DNA of 64,000 nt from Coriaria nepalensis. Its lineage: Eukaryota; Streptophyta; Magnoliopsida; Cucurbitales; Coriariaceae. Positions within the stretch are counted from its first letter, which is position 1; every line of letters starts with the position of its first letter. The notes beneath the pieces are model-generated. The model ran no database searches. It was not told the origin of the DNA and saw only the letters and a program-made list of their open reading frames with translations. Shown here piece after piece: positions 59,331 through 64,000 of this stretch. The stretch spans positions 5,313,501-5,377,500 of the forward strand of contig CP114488.1 in the NCBI GenBank assembly GCA_027186245.1, read 5' to 3'. The position numbers and the translations under genes are program-made.

Positions 59331-59785
59331 CAAAAAGCTATCATCTTTATATATGATGGAGAATAACTCTCCCCTCACCAATGCGATTTCACCAATGCGA
59401 TTTTATGGGGTCACTCAAATACATGCCCAATGGTTTATCTTTTAGGTAACTCTTAAGTATGTTAACATAAAATGATATTAAAGCATGATATTTCATACAT
59501 CAATACTGTGATAATCTTAGATATAAGAATCACAAAGTACGATAGTTACTCAACAAGTCTCACCAACACTCATTTGTATTACCATTGAGACTTGTCTTAT
59601 GATCATGTTCAGTGAATAATCTTCTATTAATTGCATACATGTCTAACTTGGTATTCTCCAATACCAATGATTATGAGAACGTCTCTCTTTATAAGAAGAA
59701 GACAACATATGAAATAGTCTTTCTGGATTGTCATTATCTCGTCATGACAATCCTATCACTATGAACTATTTGGATCTTAGGCTTA
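59331..59785 (-). repeat. Copia family 2 5' LTR, second part with right LINE B duplication
   Basis: The first 18 bases (59331-59348) repeat the left LINE B target duplication. The rest matches 11330-11770. Similarity to that copy stops near 59785, so the LTR is truncated there. A 15-bp unit (TCACCAATGCGATTT) is tandemly duplicated at about 59377-59405. Confidence 0.65.
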
Positions 59786-61380
59786 TAGCCACTAAAATCC
59801 TTAGAAAATTCAAATCTAGAATCTAGAAAATAGATTAAAGTCAGATTGTTAAGGTGAATTCTGGGAATCTTATGTATACCCTAAAATTATAAAAAAAACC
59901 TTATATTGTGAAACTAGATTTTAGAGCTTTATAAAAATTCTAGAAACACCACAATAGGAGTTGTATAGGTCTAGAAACAAATTCTTGAAGTTGGCCTTGA
60001 AATTTGCATGATGTTAGAATTGAATTCGTGAGTTGTAGGTGTTTTAGACTTTTGGTTATGAAGATAATAGTATAAAATTCTGATACTTAACACAAAAAAC
60101 TAGACTTCTAGATCTACAAATATATATAAGAATCAAAATATTTGATCAATGGAAGAATTAGTTGTGTAATTTTTAAAGTTGAAGTAAATCTGTAGGTTTA
60201 CCTAGAACAGGGTAGTTACATGAACGTTTTTCAAAAGGCATAACTTGAGTTGTACTAAATGCAATGAAGTGCACCATATCAATTATAAAAGCTTAGAATG
60301 TTAGTTTCCAATTAAATAATTCAAAATTATATCGTAAAATATAGATAAAAATTGAATGTTGATCAAAGAAACATACATGATTAAATGATTTCAAAACAAT
60401 TGATGCTTGATAAATCAAACATGCATATTTTAATTTGACATTTTTACAGAAGATATAGGACATATGGAGAGAGGTATCATAAAAATACCCAAGCAATAGT
60501 GGTACCCAAATGAGAGAAATAAGTTTTAGAAAATAACTATGAAAGCAGAAAATTTAACCTGGGAAGAATTATTAATGCATTGTCATGAAAGTAAAAATAG
60601 AATCGGTAGCAAACAATTGAGTTTGGAGCTGAAATATTATAGGAGACATATAATAGATAGACCAAATAGTTTACCAAATTTCAAATCAATTAGAATTGTG
60701 GTCTAAAAGATACAATTATCAAAATTTAGACTAATAGTTAGAGGAACTAGGCAACTTTTAAAACTCTGCATTTGAGATGTATAATGAAAGGCATGAAAAA
60801 AAAAAGGAAAAATGATAAGTTGGAATTGTAAATGTTCTAAGTGATATATATGAACCTTAATAAGAGTTTGAATGACCTTTAAGTGAAATGAATGCTTGTA
60901 TAAAGAGTTAGAGCTTTCACAAAGTAATGACTCAAATTAAGGATTATATAACAATATTAGGTATAAATTTAGATGAGTTAATTAAAATGAAATTTATGGA
61001 AAACTTACTAAGTAAAGTTTATATGCTTGGTTAGGATAATAGTTGGTTCAGGATATGAATGATTCCTAAAAGACTTTTACAGAATAACTGGACTTCAAGT
61101 AAGTAAAGTCTCATCAACAACACAAGTAGTTTTGATGTTTTGTAAGCTTATGATCAAGTGATTGACGTGCATACTGAAGTATTGAGTTAATGATCTAACA
61201 TGGTGTTTTGTGATTTCATATAACATGCTGAAAATGGAGTAAATGCATGGTTATTTATTTTCCATGAAAAGTTTTAAAAAGCACCAATAGTTGTATATAA
61301 AGACATTGAAAGTAAATGATATGCTATTCACTGATTTAAGTACATTACATGGCATGCGTGAGCATAAAATTATAAAGAGG
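59786..61380. other. Unassigned AT-rich region, possibly LTR-derived
   Basis: No coding potential. It directly precedes repeat E copy 2 and could be the upstream part of the same Ty3/gypsy LTR, since it contains LTR-like words such as CATAACTTGAGTTGTA. Not proven. Confidence 0.3.
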
Positions 61381-61960
61381 TGATGTCAGATCAAGTCAGA
61401 TCGAGTGGAGTCGCTAAAACTAGTAGTATTTTAAAGTAGATTGGACGGAGTAGAGTCGTTATGTCGATCAGCTCATACTGAGTAAAGTCGTTGAAAACAT
61501 ATTTATATTGGTCATAGAGGACAATAGGGTATAGTAATGTTGGCGATAGCAATCTCGTGACCTATGGTATTTGAAGTAAGATATGCCATTTGCATAGTTT
61601 TTAGAACCGCATAGTCATGATTATTCAAATAAATTTTATGGTTCTATACAATTGATATTTTTACTATGCATGGTCAACTTGGTGTAGAGTGTACATATGG
61701 GCCCGACCTGTGGAAAGATAGGAAAGTTTAAATTGTATTTTTGGAAAGCTAATGAATCCATTGTTTTGTTTTATCAATTGTGCTTATAGATAAATATAAT
61801 TATACAGTTGTTCATATGTATATATAAATATATATAATATTAGTGTTGACGCATTTTAGTTAGCAGGATTTTAATATAGTAAAGTTTTAAATGAGTTCAA
61901 ATCGTTCTACATTTTTATCAAATTTTTTTTTAGTAAAGTAGTAACCCTCTTACTAGTTAT
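61380..61960 (+). repeat. Dispersed repeat E, copy 2 (LTR-like)
   Basis: Matches 35870-36535 in the same orientation. It begins with degenerate units of GTCAGATCGAGTGGAGTCGCT and ends with AATATTAGTGTTGACGCATTTTAGTT and the GTAAAGTTTTAAA block. Confidence 0.5.
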
Positions 61961-62039
61961 GCAGTAAGGCTAGCTATTTTGTTTAAAGTATGTCATATAA
62001 TTATATAACTAATAGAAGGGTGTCACAAAAATAGTTCAA

Positions 62040-63270
62040 TTCCTATTAAAGTATAGTTGAGAGCAAAGTCGGCAGAGTTTAACGAGGTAGATCCTATTTG
62101 AATTTTAAAGATACTAGAGGTGTACCTCTAGTATACTTAGGCCGAATGTTAACTTTTCCATACCATTTGCCTAGGCATTGATAGAACAAGAGACATGGTT
62201 TAGCGCTCATTCTTCAAACGCTTCCGTGAGTTGAATGGCTATGGCAAAATATCTGGATAGTCTGGGGTTAATACACTTATAATCTCCGGATATCTATTTG
62301 ACTACCAACTCAGAATCACCGAAGATTGCTATGTGGGAGGCTCTAAATTCTAGTAGAATTTCCAAGCCTATAATCCAATCCTTGTACTTAGCCTGATAAT
62401 TCGTGCAGGGCAAAAGAGCTGGAAGGACTAAGTACTACATACGCCTTCTGGCAACTTAATAGAGATCACGGCTCTTGCCATGTGTTCAATACTAAACTCG
62501 TCAAAGTGTAATTCCCAGGTAGATTGTTTGATACGTAGCACCTCAAACACATCATTGCACTCATTCGACAAAAGCTCAAAAGGGTGATCAACAAAGAAAT
62601 AGGCTAGTGCTTATCCTTTGACCAATTTTTATGGTATATATTGCAAGCTGAACTCATCCAATGCTAAGGCCCATTTACCTAAGCATCATTTGAGAAATTT
62701 TCGAGATAATAGATATTTGACGAGATCAGTTTGGCCAATCACATGAACTTGAGTGTTTAGCAGGTAGTGCCTAAGTTTCGTCATGACTAAAAGCAATACA
62801 CAACTTTTCAACAGAAGTTTATCATACCTTGATAGGAGCCAACACCCTACTATGGTATTAAAGTATCTACTTGTATTTTGCATCATTCTCTTGAGCTAGG
62901 ACGCAGCTAACTGATTTAGCAATTGCTGAAACATATAACAACATTGGTAGGCCTCTAACGATTGGGGCGAGCACTAGTAAGCTAGCTAGATATCGTTTGA
63001 TGCGGTCAAATGTTCCTAATGGTGGGGTAGCTAGATGAACTCATTTTCCTGTTTCAACTTTAGGAGGGAATTGAATACCTTGGTTTTCCCGGCTAGATTA
63101 AAATAAACCTTGTTAAGAAATTCATTTGACCAAGGAAATGCTAGAGTTCTTATTTTTTAGGTGGATGAGCTTCTATGATGGCTTTGGTATTTCATTGGTT
63201 GACCTTAATGTCCCTTTGGTGGATTAAAAACCTAAGGAAATTTCTTTTCATTAAAAACCTTAATGTCCCT
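62040..63270 (-). pseudogene. Ty3/gypsy pol remnant with two RNase H regions
   Basis: Reading right to left: an RT/connection piece (VNFLAGKTKVF-like, LLKLKQENEF, about 63120-63030); the first RNase H (LVLAPIVRGLPMLLYVSAIAK, about 62985-62900; then a 66-codon frame 62886-62686 containing MTKLRHYLLNTQVHVIGQTD and LVKYLLSR). A second, archaeal-type RNase H follows (YQAKYKDWIIGLEILLEF, IAIFGDSELVVK then a stop, about 62400-62275). RT followed by a dual RNase H is characteristic of the Tat/Retand branch of plant Ty3/gypsy. Multiple stops and frameshifts show it is dead. LTRs were not identified with confidence. Confidence 0.75.
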
Positions 63271-63287
63271 TTCGTATATTGAAGGAG

Positions 63288-63384
63288 TCGACTCCATCGA
63301 CCCGACTCCATCGACCCTTCGACCCTTCAACCCTTCAACCTTTCGACCCTTTGACCCTTCGATCCTTAAACCCTTCGACCTTTC
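63288..63384 (+). repeat. GACCCTTC minisatellite
   Basis: Two copies of a 14-mer (GACTCCATCGACCC, from 63290) lead into about nine degenerate 8-bp units of the type GACCCTTC/AACCCTTC. The tract is C/T-rich on the plus strand and looks like replication slippage. It is not the plant telomere repeat (TTTAGGG). Confidence 0.75.
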
Positions 63385-64000
63385 ATATATTTTCAAGCCG
63401 TTGAGCACCTCTACTCTGCCTTAAACCTTAACATATTCAAATCCTTGGTAACTGGAACCTTGATTTCATCTTGATATCTTATACTTTACAGATTTCACTA
63501 TCACTTTCGATCTATTATCAAAGAACTAACGACCTCAAGTACAAGAACGGAGACGGTTCTTACTAGAAGTAACCTTCATTGGTGTCGTTGAGCTTCAAAC
63601 CAAAGATGATGGCCACAGTCTGCAAGCTTCAGAATCCTTACTTTCACCTTTAATGATTCCAAATTATAGAGGACGGAAGGAATCCTTATTTTTTGCTTGA
63701 AATTTTCCAAGGGTCTGGAGAGGTTAGATTTTTTATCACGAAGCTACTGAGATCATTTTTGGTATACAAATTTGCAGCTGGAAGTGTTAACTTCATAGTT
63801 AAGACTTGATACATGTATGACTTCTATTGATAACCAGTAAAAGTTTTCTTCACCCTTTTCTCAATAATATGAGAGAGGAAGGTTGACCTGGTGAAGCCCA
63901 CTACCTTCTTTGGTATGTACTGTACAGTACAGTAACAATATAATATCCTTATTATGTTGTTATTATCATTGGTCAAATGACTTAAGGAGTAAATTCCTTA
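63385..64000. other. Unassigned right edge
   Basis: Base composition is a little less AT-rich than the flanking transposons and splice-like words are present, but no exon can be defended. A gene continuing beyond the window is possible. Confidence 0.3.

Noticed and set aside
63288..63384. Interstitial telomere repeat
   Set aside because: The unit is GACCCTTC, not the plant telomere CCCTAAA/TTTAGGG, and the period is 8.
63917..63938. Palindromic GTACTGTACAGTACAGTAAC near the right edge
   Set aside because: Short self-complementary words of this size occur by chance and nothing nearby gives it a role.

Overview
This is an intergenic-rich stretch of plant nuclear DNA, most likely from a eudicot and probably a woody one. 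It is AT-rich and has no operons or bacterial signals. It carries two genes that look intact. The rest is a graveyard of plant retroelements: L1-type LINEs whose RT proteins end in zf-RVT, Ty1/copia elements primed from an initiator-Met-tRNA-type site, a Ty3/gypsy element with a second RNase H, a plant-mobile-domain remnant and a hAT-like DNA element.

Genes. A single-exon SUPERMAN-type C2H2 zinc-finger/EAR repressor lies on the minus strand at 554-1123. A second minus-strand gene at 15012-18590 was assembled by joining two exons across a 2,988-bp intron. It encodes a 196-residue protein of unknown function, and its intron holds a Ty3/gypsy scrap. A possible orphan first exon at 2740-2795 is weakly supported.

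Retroelements from left to right. (1) 3.05-5.85 kb: rearranged copia family 1 remnant, minus, with primer site and LTR. (2) 6.2-9.7 kb: broken plant-mobile-domain coding region with its own TATA box. (3) 10.1-11.25 kb: Ty3-like LTR with TATA box; 11.33-11.93 kb: copia family 2 LTR fragment; 12.3-13.3 kb: another dispersed repeat. (4) 13.5-14.2 kb: hAT-like element. (5) 21657-26317: LINE A, flanked by a perfect 14-bp target duplication and deleted for about 3.4 kb of its interior. (6) 26341-about 33.3 kb: minus-strand copia family 1 element whose 3' LTR contains a 139-bp LINE tail. (7) 36.5-37.2 kb: inverted copy of the Ty3-like LTR. (8) 37.4-46.4 kb: plus-strand copia family 1 element inserted into an older LTR of the same family. 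(9) 46.4-59.8 kb: minus-strand copia family 2 remnant whose 5' LTR is split by LINE B (51908-59330), a 7.4-kb element with an 18-bp target duplication. An 18-bp micro-insertion of a LINE tail sits at 47624-47641. (10) 62.0-63.3 kb: Ty3/gypsy pol remnant, minus.

How it fits together. Insertion order can be read from the nesting: copia LTRs first, then LINEs within or beside them. LINE A, LINE B, the 139-bp tail and the 18-bp tail show the whole size range of target-primed insertions, three of them (A, the 139-bp and the 18-bp) sharing one 3' end. Nearly all retroelement ORFs are broken. I found no CRISPR arrays, rRNA or tRNA genes. The most unusual signals are the 18-bp LINE insertion, the microhomology deletion and tandem duplication inside LINE A, the hairpin-rich repeat arrays in the LINE 3' regions, and the unknown two-exon gene.
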